Assembly (NCBI GenBank): GCA_001683735.1
Contig: LUGG01000027.1
Location: forward strand, 124,001-188,000
Direction of reading: 5' to 3'
From: Grifola frondosa
Lineage: Eukaryota; Basidiomycota; Agaricomycetes; Polyporales; Grifolaceae
Length of the DNA: 64,000 nt
The translations under genes and the position numbers were made by a program. Shown here in pieces: positions 26,057 to 37,878 of the stretch; position 1 is the first letter of the stretch; each line of letters opens with the position of its first letter. The notes under the pieces were generated by a model. That model saw only the letters and a program-made list of their open reading frames with translations. It was not told where the DNA came from and made no database searches.

Positions 26057-27752
26057 CTAAGTCAATTCCTCGATCCGAACCTTTGCTTTCGTCCTGACGC
26101 CATCAACAACTGGCCGTTTCTGTACTTCTTCATGCGTAGCCTGAGACTCAAATTTCATCTTCTCTGCCCGAACAGCGACCTCATCTGCGAGCGCCCGTAG
26201 TAAGGGTGAAGGTGTACCAACAACCTGAGCAGCATAGAATGTCAGCTTGTGGGCGATATGGTTCGGTCTCGGCTTTGAGGATTGTGACGGCGGAGATAGC
26301 TGAAACGGTGCCGGGCCGGATCGAGAGGACTGCTGGAACAGCGAAGATAGATCGGTGAGAACTCGGAGTGTGTTCGCGCTGGAATGATTTTCTAGGTCCG
26401 GACAGTGTTCTGATTGCCCTTCGACGTCCGAGGTGGATAAGGTTACGGAAGGCGTGGACGGCGAAACAAGTGTGACAGAGCTAGGCTTGAGGAGCGTAGC
26501 AGCATCTCGTAAGAGAGCTGAGAAGAACGTGGACGTCATTTGGCCCTATTAATCCCATTCCATCAGTAATAGGCATGTTGATGTCAGATTAGAGAGGCAT
26601 AGAGCGAACTCACCGGCTGGAATCGTGACCAAAGATCCGTTATCACGCTTGACAAGGAGGAGTGAACAATGTTAGATTTTCTGTCCACAAGGAATGGAAC
26701 TAGATTGGATAGTATACGACAGGCTTCCACGATTTCTGGCTCGCCGGCTGGGAGTGATGCTAGAGGGGAGACGGCAAAGTAACGGCTGACGTAGGCATAG
26801 GCTATACTACTCGACAATCGTCAAGTTTCCACAATTCAAGATGAATCATCAGTAAGCATGAACGAGTGCGCATAGTATGTGCGTACCATAATGCAGACAA
26901 GTTATACAGGAGGGGAGGTCTCGCCAGAATAGAAGCTGACGCAGCTTGGACCATCGACGTAGGAATACTCATAATGGCTGGCTTTGTACCGTATCTTCGT
27001 CTGATTCTGAGCTGCAGCGAAATATTTTGGCTATCGCTGACTTGATCTTGTGGAAGTTCGCTAGGTGCTTCCCACCATGGCTCTATGCGCCCTTTCTCTA
27101 GGTCCTCGCTGGCAAGCAATTCCTGAGCGAGTTCACTGGATGGGTCACTGAGGGCTCGGAGGAACTTGTCTCGTTCCAATGGTGTGAGTGCAGCCCACAT
27201 TTCGTCGTATGATGCAGACTCTATATATCAAATCAAACGTTGAGTCGAAAGTAATATTTATAGCGACCAGACGTACCGAGATCGAGATCTCCTAACCTCC
27301 GCTGCAGCTCTTCATCCTCGTCTTCCCCCTCAATATCTTCCGCTCCAGGTATTAGAGGGCTCTCATCTAATGTATCTTCTTCAAAGTGTTTCAACAACTC
27401 CAACATTTTACGCTTCTCCTCTCGGTCTTCGACGGTGCACTATGTACGTCTGATTCGACCTCTTTACGATAGAATGATTCAGAGCATTCGGCATGCATCT
27501 ATAGAGGAGTGAGTATATGGAATCGATGGATATATCATACGAACCTCGGAGCGGAAACATTTTAGGGAGCAGTAGGGGATGTTGCATCGCGGGCAGGTGT
27601 ATCTCGAGAACTGTCTCCGACAACTGTGAGTATATCAGAGAAGCTATTAAGATTACAAATCTGTGAGCTTACATTGCGCATGGAATACTATTGACAGACT
27701 CAGACCCTTCAGCCGGCATTGATGATATGAGAACGGGAGACTCGGTTGACAT
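26057..27752 (-). CDS. HIT-type zinc finger protein (ZNHIT2-like)
   Basis: By family an assembly factor linked to the R2TP complex and U5 snRNP maturation. Start 27752 (MSTESPVLISSMPAEGSESV). The HIT finger follows across two introns: RQFSRYTCPRCNIPYCS and LKCFRSE, then ECSESFYRKEVE (27600-27440). Acidic linker (EDIEGEDEDEELQRRLGDLD). The second conserved block is MWAALTPLERDKFLRALSDP (27200), then IEPWWEAP. The C-terminal helical domain includes LTFYAAQVVGTPSPLLRALA and ends VRIEELT at 26057. Small introns throughout. The first cysteine pair of the finger sits in the first exon (IPCAM). The exact homology to ZNHIT2 rather than another HIT protein is my inference from the WAALTP block. Confidence 0.75.
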
Positions 27753-27923
27753 GGTCGCGGAGGATGAGAGGAGGTGTGTGACACTCTGAATGTGACGGCA
27801 CGCGCATAGATATGCACCTGACCGTGACAAACGAAGACGTGACGCGGTCCGCGGCGCGCGCTCAGAGACGGTCTGAGTCCTCCAGCTCGACACCCACCAC
27901 ACCGTGCTTTCAGCAAATTCACC

Positions 27924-28679
27924 ATGACGGCGACAGTATCGTTAACGGGTCGACCTTTAGACCTTGTTTACTTCATATTCTTTATGGTCAGTTCATTTTT
28001 TATACTCCACGTCACGGATTGCAGGCTTACGCACATCGCTCCGAAGATCCATCTTCCTGCATCTTTCTTAATAGACCTTCAGGCTCTATATCCTTCATCA
28101 ATTGTTCCCAGTGTCGTTGCAAGTCTGCCGAAATTCTATGTCACCATGTCGAACGACCCTTTGATTGGGAACGCATTGGGCTACTTCGGCAAAAATGATG
28201 CATACATCTGGTTCAAATCCTTCCTCGTGCTGGAAGCGTAAGCTCATTCATACAAGTAGCAATCTCAAAGAACCTGACATATGTAATATCTCAGATTCTT
28301 TCAAGTTCCTGTATTTGTTCTAGGCCTGCGCGGCTTGTGGAAAGGTCAGATTTTCTCATTCATCACATCAAGTTCATCGGTCTCACCAGCAGGAGTACCA
28401 GGCTCTCGATCTATCTACGTTCTCTTATTGGTTTACGCTGCATCAACTACTACGACCACTCTACCATGCCTCGCTGTCATTCTCTCCACACCCGTAACTT
28501 CCGCTTCTACTGTGGCTGCCAACGTCTTTTCCATAACCTCCGAGCAGAGACTCTTACTCCTATCCAGCTATATTCCGTTCTTCCTACTACCTCTTTTGAT
28601 GACTGTGGATATGGCGTTCCGGGTGCTGAAGCTTGTCAAAGCAGGGAGTAATGCCCAACTTGCTGCGAAGCGCAAGTGA
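27924..28679 (+). CDS. EXPERA-domain membrane protein, TMEM97/sigma-2 receptor-like
   Basis: ER membrane protein family linked to sterol handling; the role here is inferred. Start MTATVSLTGRPLDLVYFIFF, first helix; an intron (27984-28049) joins ATG to ATCCAT giving IHLPASFLIDLQALYP. Then WFKSFLVLEAFFQVPVFVLG (helix 2) after another intron, IYVLLLVYAASTTTTTLPCL (helix 3) and LLLLSSYIPFFLLPLLMTVD (helix 4), ending with a Lys-rich tail (AKRK) typical of an ER retrieval signal. Divergent from the HIT-finger gene, start codons only about 170 bp apart, so they share a promoter. Confidence 0.85.
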
Positions 28680-28925
28680 CTTCGTTGACCATGAAATGAA
28701 ATTTCCTCGATGTATCAATGAAAATCTCTTGCATACCATCGGTTTGAACGAATTTTTTATTTTTGACCTGCCGCCTGAATTATATAAATCATCAAGTTAT
28801 CGCACCGGTGTCAGACGTAAACACAACGATTCGCATCGGATGGAGGGTGAATACCGGATGACCACCAAGAGTAGCGGGAAAAGTTCCGAAATACACAAAG
28901 TTAGCTATCAATTTAGATCCTCATG

Positions 28926-30158
28926 TTAATACCCATCGTCATTCCCACCAAAAACGAGCTCGCTGTCGTCAAATTCCTCGTCATCAGAAGGAAAGCCCCT
29001 TTGCTTTTGGGGTCGCCATTTAGAGAGCCTGCAAGAATATTGTGTCTGCGAAAAAAAAAATAGTAAGCCTCACTTATGGTGAAGCCGAAGAGAGGGCAAT
29101 AAACCATACTCCTCAGTAGATCTTCGATACCGAGCTTGGCTTCCCAGTCTACTCTGACCCATGAATGCACGAGTTCGCCGCCCGGTACACTAATAATGTC
29201 GGAAGGACATCGGTATCCACCGCATCATCTTCCCAGTGCTCGTCAACCTCCACACCGTGCTCATCATCATCTTCATTATCCCCTCTCCGTATGGATCGTC
29301 ATCATCATTACAGTCCGACGAATATCGTCCAGGTACGACGATCTTCCGTGAGGTCATCTGCGTGAGAGGGAACTGAGAGTACTGGCGAGAGGCTGTCTGC
29401 CCAGCCGACGACGCGAATCCAATTTTGCCTGCTCGCGCACGCAAGAATTTGGTTGATGGATAGATTCGAGCCAGGCGAGATAACGTCTCGTCCAATTCAG
29501 CGCACCGATCGAGAGACTGTACAACTTCTGAGATACATCAGCAGGAACGACACCAGGGGAACGACGCACTGGATCATATATATGCACGACCACCCACACC
29601 CTCCTGTCCTCCTCCTCCACCGCCTGCACGAAGCTCCGCACGCCAACCTCCCTCAGATATCCAAACCGTCCGCGCCGGCCCGCTTTGTCCACCGAAGTGG
29701 GCACCCACCCCTCCTCGCGCGCCTTCTCCGCGAGCCTCTCCTCCTCCTCTTCAGCCCACGTCTTCCCCCCCAAATTTGCCTTCTCCATCGCCTTATTCAA
29801 TGCATTTATCTCCTCGCGCGCTTCGAGCGTGCCAGCGAGGCAGCTTCCGCGCGGTCACGGATTACGCCCTTGACGCCAGTACGCCCAGGGCCCATGCCGA
29901 TCGAGTCGTTCTGTTGTTGCGATGCGATGCGCGCCTCCAAGGCGCGGCGGCGCTCTGCATCGGAGTCGTAGTCGTAGCCAGCGTCGTCCGTGGGCCACTG
30001 GACGGGGGATGGGGATGGGGACCGGGACCGGGTTGGAGAGCTGGAGCGGGAAGGCGGGTTGAAGAGTTTTCCAGATAAAACGAGTTCTTCGATATCACCG
30101 TTCTGGTGGCCGTGTTTTCGCGAGGTGGAGAGAGGTATTAGGTGGAGTGACGTACCAT
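28926..30158 (-). CDS. Phosducin-like protein (thioredoxin fold)
   Basis: Chaperone partner of CCT for G-beta or related clients, by family. Proposed start ATG 30156-30158 is followed at once by an intron (GTACGT...CCACCAG) and then NGDIEELVLSGKLFNPPSRS, so exon 1 is one codon. Ser/Pro/Arg-rich linker, helix EEEEERLAEKAREEGWVPTS, then the thioredoxin-like domain: GRRGRFGYLREVGVRSFVQA, VWVVVHIYDP, DETLSRLARIYPSTKFLRAR, acidic Asp/Glu loop, VDTDVLPTLLVYR, HSWVRVDWEAKLGIEDLLR and RRHNILAGSLNGDPKSKGAF with an acidic tail ending ELVFGGNDDGY. At least three one-base losses (G runs at 29280-29283, near 29180, and near 28990) break the frame. The gene is probably intact in life. Confidence 0.8.
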
Positions 30159-31656
30159 GCTTTATCTTGACCCCTAACAGGGAGCTATGTGGAGGACACA
30201 ATCAATGGGTTTCAAAGCTGACATTGACGTTAGAATATGGATCCGCCAGATACAACACCAACCAAATGGATGAATATGAACGCTAATACCCTCGACTCAA
30301 GTCTGATTACACCTTTGACGAATTCGAAGATGGAGCCATGTGGAGTCTCCTGCATGCGAGACCCACCCCGGATAATCAAAGGAGCCCAACACTCACCGTA
30401 GGAACACTATAACAAAATTTCGATGCGGATAAGACTCAGGCTAATCTCGTTATCGCCAATCGGTATAATAATGTAGTAGTGGCTGAGCGTTGAGCAAGCC
30501 CTTCTGCGCCACCGCCACATACCACTTAATTTGGTGAGAAGCAATTTATTTGGCCGCTATAACACCTCGAAATGCTGCGCCTACGTGAGCGTGACCTCTG
30601 CATTCAACATATAGCCAGCACGACTGAATACTGAAGTCTCTCCACCCAGCGCATAAACACATCCCATTCCATGGAGCACTATTAAGGCTCGTACTTATCT
30701 CTGGCTGGAGATTACCTGTATTGATGCGGGAAATTGGCGATATATTTATGCTATCAGAAATTCTCGAGATATTCCTGATCCAGGTAAGACCACATGGGAA
30801 TAAGTATCTCAAGCATTTCGCATAGCACAATACTCACGAATGCCCGTCGTGTCAGAAGCTTCCTTCGACCACAGTGATCGGCGAATTTTGCGATCTTCCC
30901 GCCGGAGTTTTCACGTGGCGCGATCGTCCAACTTGGGTGTGGCGTCGCACCACTCTCAACTCTCTCACACTTCCATGTCCCGTGCACTTTTTTCTTCCAT
31001 CTGACCCAGATATTCCGCTTTGCACGAGACAGGGTGAGAACACCAGCACGGCATCCCGCCATGCCGACTCCGAATGGTCGTATATATAAGTTGCAAAGCA
31101 GCATATCGATTCCTCGAACGGCAGTCAGGTTGATGACTTTGCGGGCCATATTATCCCATGCCAGCTCTCGGATTCGAGCGCCAGCAGACGCCAGCTTGCG
31201 GCTGTCGGTGTCAATCGACGACGAGATGAAGTTCGCACAGTCCTGTGCGCAGAAGATAGAATCGCTTCCAAATGCACACGCGTGCGGTCATGAGTGACCG
31301 TGAACCCTCGCGAAATGCATGGGAGTTACAATGCCTGAAGCCACGGTCTATTCTCCGTTGTGATTATTTTTGTGGGCAATTGCAGTTTTCGATACAGTAT
31401 TTGTTGCTGAAAGCCCCCACAGATCCGCGGACAGCATGTTGCAATGCATCCGTCCTATTTCCCTTTCCTCTCGAATCCTCGTTACGTACTGCAAAGGTAT
31501 ACCCCGGGTTCTTGATCGTGTCTGCGTTGGACATCTTCTCACACAGCCGCTATCATCCTCCGCAGTATTGCTGCAGAATCTGTGCACGCACCCTCTACCC
31601 GTCCGTCCTTTGTTCACGCTGTATAAGACCACAGACGACGCAATATCTCTTAAAGG
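30159..31656. other. Intergenic with one dispersed repeat copy
   Basis: Holds repeat copy 1 (30467-30676). No supported gene; long minus-strand frames (30754-31149) show no family signal. Confidence 0.4.
30467..30676 (+). repeat. Dispersed repeat of about 210 bp, copy 1
   Basis: Shares AATAATGTAGTAGTGGCTGA at its start and CTCGAAATGCTG and CCAGCGCAT motifs with 33712-33931, same orientation, with many small differences. No terminal repeats or coding recognised. Confidence 0.65.
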
Positions 31657-32919
31657 ATGTCTTCCGCCCCCAATTTCTTCCCTGCCCCGTGGGCGGAATC
31701 CCAGCGCATATAGACCTCGCGCCCGCGTGTGTCTTCCTCGCGCTGTATATCGCGCTCCCTCCGCTGGTCGTATATCGCGCAGCTTCCAAGAAGTGTCGTG
31801 GATCGGTGGTAATCGCCGTGTACTTCCATGTCGTCGAACGGTGCGTCCGGTTCTATGGCCTTTCTTTCTTGGTAAAAAGTAACAACGTGTATCGATCGCA
31901 AGAGTCGCTTTTTTTGCGCTGCGACTGGCGAACGCGCTTGGCTCACCTGCGCAGAGCACGACTACGAGCATCGTCAGGTACACGCAGAGCTCGCTCAGCG
32001 GTGGGTCCCTGAACTTATTGAACGACATCATCCACATCGTCCTCGTCCTCCTCATGAGATCCACCATTGACGACACATCCGCATCTTCACATGTCACCCC
32101 ACCCACCATTGGCGACCAGGAGGCCGTCGCGGATAAGCCAGAGGAGGGAAAAGAGGCGGCGGCGACCATCACGGTCCTCGCGAGCCCTTTCGCTGGCGAG
32201 AACAGAGCGCGCGAGCGGCGCTGGTACCGCCGCCTGTGCATATCCGCCCTTGTCCTCACCGGGGTCGTAGCGAACCCCCTGGGCATTGCGTCTGGCGCGC
32301 TCTACGTGGACTCGATCAGAAGCGCGTCTGTGGCAACCGCAGTGTCGCTGGTGAGGTACGTCTGTCCCATGCCGGCTCCACTGAGACGTGCACTGAAGCA
32401 GGAGCCGAATTGCAGATATATCAGCAGCGCCGTCGCGCTGTTCCTCGCCATCGCAATTAATGCAGGCGCGTTCTGGGCAGGCTACCGAGGCGCGCCCGCC
32501 GCGCGTGGCTCTGCGTGGCTCGCATCCGCGATGACCACCGTTGCCGTGCGTATTTTCAGTCTTCAGTGCGGCGGTGGCGGCGGATGCTGACGCGCTCGCA
32601 GATGGTGGTCATCGTGTACCGGCTTGTCGTGATGCGCTGCGAGACGACGGCGCTGCTGTCGACAGCCCCTGGCTCGCTGAACGGCGCGTCGTCGAAGGCG
32701 ACGTTCTACGTGTTCCACATGGCACCGGAGTGGGTCTGCTCGGTGCTGCTCCTCAGCGTGAACATGCGTGCACGGTTTGGGCCTGGGGGCTTGCGCCGTA
32801 CAGGATCGGGAGACCCGCTCGTGCGTAGGTTGGTCGGGCGCAGTCTGCTAGTTGAAATCATCTGCGTGCCTTGTGCTGGCCCGCACATTCTTTTGAACGA
32901 CGTTTGGTGTCTTGGGTAG
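31657..32919 (+). CDS. Seven-helix integral membrane protein, basidiomycete-type
   Basis: I recall this architecture from Agaricomycete genomes but can give no function. Start MSSAPNFFP, then (needs one more C in the run 31680-31682) CPVGGIPAHIDLAPACVFLA and LYIALPPLVVYRAA, helix 1. Later FFALRLANALG, LNDIIHIVLVLLMRSTIDD (helix 3), a polar loop, RRLCISALVLTGVVANPLGI, ISSAVALFLAIAINAGAFWA, MVVIVYRLVVMRCETTALLS and ATFYVFHMAPEWVCSVLLLS. It ends with a basic tail at 32919. The motif LSTAPGSLN near the sixth helix and FYVFH-APE are the most conserved-looking parts. Introns near 31830-31890, 32357-32400 and 32545-32600. Confidence 0.65.
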
Positions 32920-33343
32920 ACGTGAACTTGAGGTGACGCGACGTATACGACTCGGCTCGCGTGCTAGCTTCGGATCGCAGCGCAGAGATAAACTGTTACT
33001 GATTCTTCGAACAGTTAAGTTTATCTGCCGTGGATATATTACCCGTTAATGGTTCGTGGATTCCGATGTGCCTGGGGCTTGGTATTCATTTGTTCGATAT
33101 CTTTCGCACCCCGAAATTTACAGCTCACCGTCCACAAACGCTTTGCAGGACATTTACGTGACTTGTATAGGTGTGTACATGTGAGCATACGACGACAGGC
33201 CTCTAAATTACGGCATACGGCACTGGAATCCGACGCAGTTTCGTTCATAGTCTGTGTTGTGGCCACTTCATTATTGGATATTGATGAGCGATGATATCAA
33301 ACACACGTCGGCTTCGGACGACCCGTGAATACTAACTACTAGC
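32920..33343. other. Intergenic, nothing recognised
   Basis: An 81-codon + strand frame (33049-33294) has no family signal or promoter; not called. Confidence 0.4.
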
Positions 33344-33594
33344 CTAGCCCGACATCATTTCCTCGTCATCGCCCAGCCCGTCCTCGTGTCCGATTCTCCC
33401 GTCAGTGGCCCGCTCGTCCGAGGAGCTAAAATCTATTGTAGAGAACGAGAGCTCGTGATCCAGAGGGGCCCCCAGAGGCTCGACGAAAGTCGCGAACCGG
33501 ATCGAATGAACACTAAACGATGAGACGTTTGGGTCTTCGCTGCCACTTCGGGATGGGTCGATCTCGCGGAGATTGAGCATGAATCGCGGTATGA
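33344..33594 (-). pseudogene. C-terminal tail of a DUF6533-type membrane protein (fragment)
   Basis: Reads RFMLNLREIDPSRSGSEDPN, then FVEPLGAPLDHELSF and an acidic end (GLGDDEEMMSG, stop 33344). The SRFMLNLR / EPLDH style is what I know from the C-terminal tails of fungal DUF6533 proteins. Nothing upstream continues it: at about 33595 the sequence switches to P450 tail on the other strand, so it is cut off. Confidence 0.5.
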
Positions 33595-33711
33595 GGTGCA
33601 CGGCGGGCTTAATTGTGCATGCATACCTTTTCTCGCAATGTGTGGACAAATCCGTGACGCAACTTGCAGCACGCCCGAACATTTCAGCCCAGTGAAGTTG
33701 GTGCCGAGATC
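33595..33711 (+). pseudogene. P450 3' end fragment
   Basis: Closely matches 37177-37292 of the intact right-arm P450: GTGCACGGCGGG, the last intron and the start of the final exon (CAGTGAAGTTGGTGCCGAGA). It stops in the middle of the PVKLVPRS motif where the dispersed repeat begins. A third, truncated copy of this P450. Confidence 0.75.
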
Positions 33712-33931
33712 AATAATGTAGTAGTGGCTGAGCGCTGAACAAGGCGCTCTCCGCCACCGCCACATATGTGCCCAATTTGGTGAGGAGCAATTTATTCCCC
33801 GTCGATGGCCGCTACTTATAACCTCGAAATGCTGTCGTGGGCGTGACCTCGCGTTGTCCGCATTCGAACAATAACATGGCCAGCAATGAAGTCTTGATCC
33901 AGCGCATGAATATATCCCTTTCCATCGAGTC
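33712..33931 (+). repeat. Dispersed repeat of about 220 bp, copy 2
   Basis: Second copy of the repeat at 30467-30676, starting exactly where the P450 fragment ends. Confidence 0.65.
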
Positions 33932-35250
33932 CTCGTATCCTTGGTCGGGGATCTCTACCAGCCCCAGTGAACGTCGGCTACGTGCTACCCCCTTGTCCGG
34001 CTGTGTTAGTACAGTATTTGCCTGATGGATGTGCGCACATCCGCATGCTGACATGCTCTGCAATGCAAGGACTATAATATCAATGTCTGTGTCCTGTCTC
34101 CGAGGCTATTAAAATTCTCCCCTACAGCTCCAGCAACTACGAGAACTACCAAGCTTAGACTTCCTGCGGGCAAGCGCAAATCTATCGTCAAGCTACTGAC
34201 ATCAATTCGGGCACACAGTAGATCTTTGAATCATGTGTTGCCGATCACAATCCCGGAGTAGGACCCAGCACTGCCTGTCGCGTGACACGCCGCGGGCGGC
34301 AGGCGAACATCTGCACGACTGGCCATTCCGCACAAGATCGCGCGCGATGGAGCTTTCGTTGGCCCTCGAATATGATTTAATCATGGCGGAAGGAGAAAGT
34401 TTGTCGCTGTCGAATTGGCTCATCTACGTAAGACGGGTTCGTTATGGAATGTATGTGGGTTACTGATCATGACACGTCCGATGTAGCCTATTTTTCTATC
34501 AGAAGCAATCCACCACCACCTTTTCCTCCTCGAATTTCTCCGTAGAAATGAGGTGCTTATCGGACAATGCATGGGAAAAGGAAGGCCCACTTGCGTAGCC
34601 TTGTACTTACTGCTTGGGAAGCCTCCATACTGCTTAGGAAATATAGTAAGTCAGGAGAGTACCCTCTAAGTTCTAATTGCCAATGGTGATATCCACAGAG
34701 GGGCATGTGGCATAAAGAACATACCCAGATCATGTCTGAAGCGTTCAGCAGACAGCCGATTTGCGGGCCGTTATACAGTCCCCGAAGTTGTCGAATGCGC
34801 GCACTCTCCAGAGAAATGAGCAAGTTAAACATACCTAGCTTGCTGGCAGAATGAATCTCGCCTAATATGGAAGGTCTTTGACCATATACAGAAGTATCCT
34901 ACCTTATTCTACTCCAAAATGTCTGTTCCCGACAGAAGCATCATCAATTGTGCTGATCAAATATGCTCGCAAGGCTGACAGAGACTCGGCCGTCACACGT
35001 ACCTCCACACTGCATACGGCATAGTCAGGAGAGTACCCTACTCTAACTACTCCGCAGGGTCCTGAGAATATGGTGGGCGCCTTGTATTTGGTGGTACCAA
35101 TGATACTTACGGGGCTGCAGACGTATCCTTGTATGGTGCTTTCGAATGCACGATATGCTTCGTCAGCAGGCCTCTTCGTTGATGTTGCTGTCTTCCCATT
35201 TTTGGTCCAGATATTCCCGTGATTTTCTTACCCGCGAATGTCGCACCAAG
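33932..35250. other. Intergenic, short direct repeat only
   Basis: No supported gene. AGTCAGGAGAGTACCCT occurs twice (about 34652 and 35023). The end of the stretch is the promoter of the right-arm P450. Confidence 0.35.
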
Positions 35251-35258
35251 TATATAAG
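35251..35258 (+). promoter_or_regulatory. TATA box of the right-arm P450
   Basis: TATATAAG, 63 bases before the start codon at 35314. The left-arm copy has TATAAAA at a similar distance. Confidence 0.45.
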
Positions 35259-35313
35259 ATGTCCAGAGCTCCCCCATACCAAGGGCACTTTCATTGCAGA
35301 CGGACGCTCAGCA

Positions 35314-37344
35314 ATGGCCTTGGTATTCTCCCCTTTCGCTTTGGGCTGCGTTGGCTTCACAATCCTTCTTTTGTCCTATATCTTTCGAAAGGGCCGGCGT
35401 CTTCCAGGACCATCTGGGCTACCTATCGTAGGCAATACCTTCCAGATACCTTCGGGCAGAGCATGGTTATATTACAATACTCTTAGCGCCAAATACGGCA
35501 TGTCTTCCCAAAACTCGGTCTCCAAATTTGTGCTCATTTTTTACAGGTCCCATGTTTCGTCTTACCCTCGGCGGCAAGAATGTAGTTGTCTTGAACAGTG
35601 GCGCCGCTGCCGACGAACTGGTAAGTTATTCGAAGTGATCCATTTTTGCAACATTCACTCATTGATATCGATGTAATATGATAATAGTTGTCGAAACGAT
35701 CTGCAATCTACTCGTCGCGTCCAGCATCCATTTTCGCGGGAAAATATGAATCTCAAGGAAGGCGATTAGTACTGCTCCCCTACGGCGTGGCTTTGAAGCG
35801 CCAACGCGCTGCGTTTCACCAAATGCTCCAAACACGAGGTATATGCTCCTCCGAAATATCCTCAATATGGTCACTCAACTTCATCATAGTCGTCGGAGCC
35901 TACGAACATTATCAAGATGCAGGCTCCTTAAAGTTGCTATATGAACTGTTGACTCGACCAGACGACGTATTTCTGAACGTCCATCGCTTTGCTGCATCAT
36001 TGGTGTTCAGATTAACGTACGGTAGGGTACTTGAAGAAGATGACAAGGATCTGAAGGAGGTCGTCCAAGTTATTGACAACTTTGTGCTGCACGTCGCACC
36101 TGGTGCCCATCTCGTGGATGCGCTCCCAATTTTGGATTGGCTGCCGGATTGGATGTCACCTTGGAGAGCGAAGGCACTGCGGATGCACGAGCGGGAAATG
36201 AGAGTATGTCTTTCTGCTATTCCCCGTTAACCACACTCATTATTCCCGGGTGTAGTTGTACCAAAGACTAGCTGATGAAGTCAAAGGAAGGCTTGATGCC
36301 GAAGATTCGGAGTGTTTTGCTGCCAAACTATGGGAACAGCAACAGAAGCTCGAGCTTGATGACATGTCTGTTGCATATCGTATGTTTCGCCAATACCCTT
36401 CTTATACTCAACGAGCTGACCGAACACTAATCAGTCGGCGGGACATCATTCGAAGCTGGTACGAGCACTACTTCCGATTCCATATTGTGGTTTTTGGCTG
36501 CAGTGCTCCTGAATCCGGCTTCGATCAAACCTGCTCAGGCGGAACTCGATATCGTCGTGGGTGATCACCTCCCGACTTTCGGAGACTTTGAAACTCTCTC
36601 GTATTGTACATGTATGACGAAGGAGTTACTTAGATGGGCCCCTGTTATTCCGGGCGGGATTGCGCATGTAGGTGTTCTTAGCCCTGTTCTTAAACCCTTG
36701 CTGACGCTTAGAAGGTGCTCGAGAAAGACGACGATTTCGAGGGATACTCCCTTAAGAAGGACACAATACTGCTGCCTAATATTTGGGGAATGCATCACGA
36801 TGAAGAGGTATGATTTGAAGAATTAAATACCCAGCCGTATTGCTGGCGCTGATGCATAATTTCCCAGCATTTCCCTCATGCGGAAAATTTTGATCCAATC
36901 CGCTTCATGCCCACAGATACACAGAGTCTCAAGACGTTCGATACCCTGTCGGAAGGTGGCGGTGGTGGCTGCGGACATTGGGCGTTCGGCTTTGGGCGAA
37001 GGTAGGGATATAACCGGGTCGCTCTGTAGTGTTCTCACCTCGCTTGTTAGGATCTGCCCAGGAAGACATCTCGCTTCCAAATCTGTCTGGCTTGCTATAA
37101 CTCGCATTGCGTGGGCCTTCGATATCGTCCCTGTGCTTGACATGGAGGGCAATCCTATTTTACCGGATCGCAGGAAGTGCACGGCGGGTTTAACTGTGTA
37201 TGCTTACTTTTTCTGTACATGTTTGGATAGATCCGTGACACAACTCGCAGCACGCCCGAATACTTCCCAGTGAAGTTGGTGCCGAGATCACAAGCTCGCG
37301 CTGATATTGTGAAGAGACTTTACGAGGATACGTGTTCGAAGTAA
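35314..37344 (+). CDS. Cytochrome P450, right-arm copy, apparently intact
   Basis: Heme-thiolate monooxygenase; substrate unknown. Start MALVFSPFALGCVGFTILLL (membrane anchor), hinge RKGRRLPGPSGLPIVGNTFQ, then MFRLTLGGKNVVVLN and GRRLVLLPYGVALKRQRAAF (C-helix WxxxR-like region). I-helix GGTSFEAGTSTTSD with the alcohol/Thr pair, K-helix TKELLRWAP (ExxR), FDTLSEGGGGGCGHWAFGFG then after an intron ICPGRHLASKSVW with the heme Cys, and the C-terminal FPVKLVPRSQARADIVKRLY, stop 37342-37344. About ten introns; the one at 35498-35546 starts GC. Convergent with the DUF6534 copy C, as the left-arm pair is. No lesion seen in the parts I could read. Confidence 0.85.
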
Positions 37345-37878
37345 CGTTAGCCACCCATGGTACGTATTTTTCCGAATTCTTGATCACCCCTTGGAAGAAT
37401 CTTATACAGTCTGTTGAGGCGATTGCTGCATCGGTACGAAGATTCACGAGTGTACATTTAGCATCTCGACAACATGTACGACATACAATGGACCTCCTAG
37501 ACTCCGTTAGTTGCTGTCCGGATCGCATTGGATGTACGTCACTATTTAGTAGGAAACAATGAACAAATTTCTGTGCATACCCAGTCGTTACTAATGCCAC
37601 GGGAAGTTTAGATACGAAGGCGAACACGGGTAATTTACATTGAACACCTGCATAAAACAACCGTTCAAAAACGAGTTCATGAGTAATAGCGCACACAAGG
37701 GAAACGTGGAGGTAAAGTGAGGGAAAATGTAGTTCGCAAGTACTGTGGAATCACGGTGTGGGCTAAACGACGAGCGGAACGTTCTCCAATGGCGCATTTG
37801 GTCAAGAATAGACTCTAAATTGGTCAGAAATGTTAGATTCATCCGACGACTTTGCGATACTGTCTTCGTGAAAGAAGA

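Noticed and set aside
33049..33294. 81-codon open frame
   Set aside because: No family signal, and an overlapping frame on the other strand is as long.
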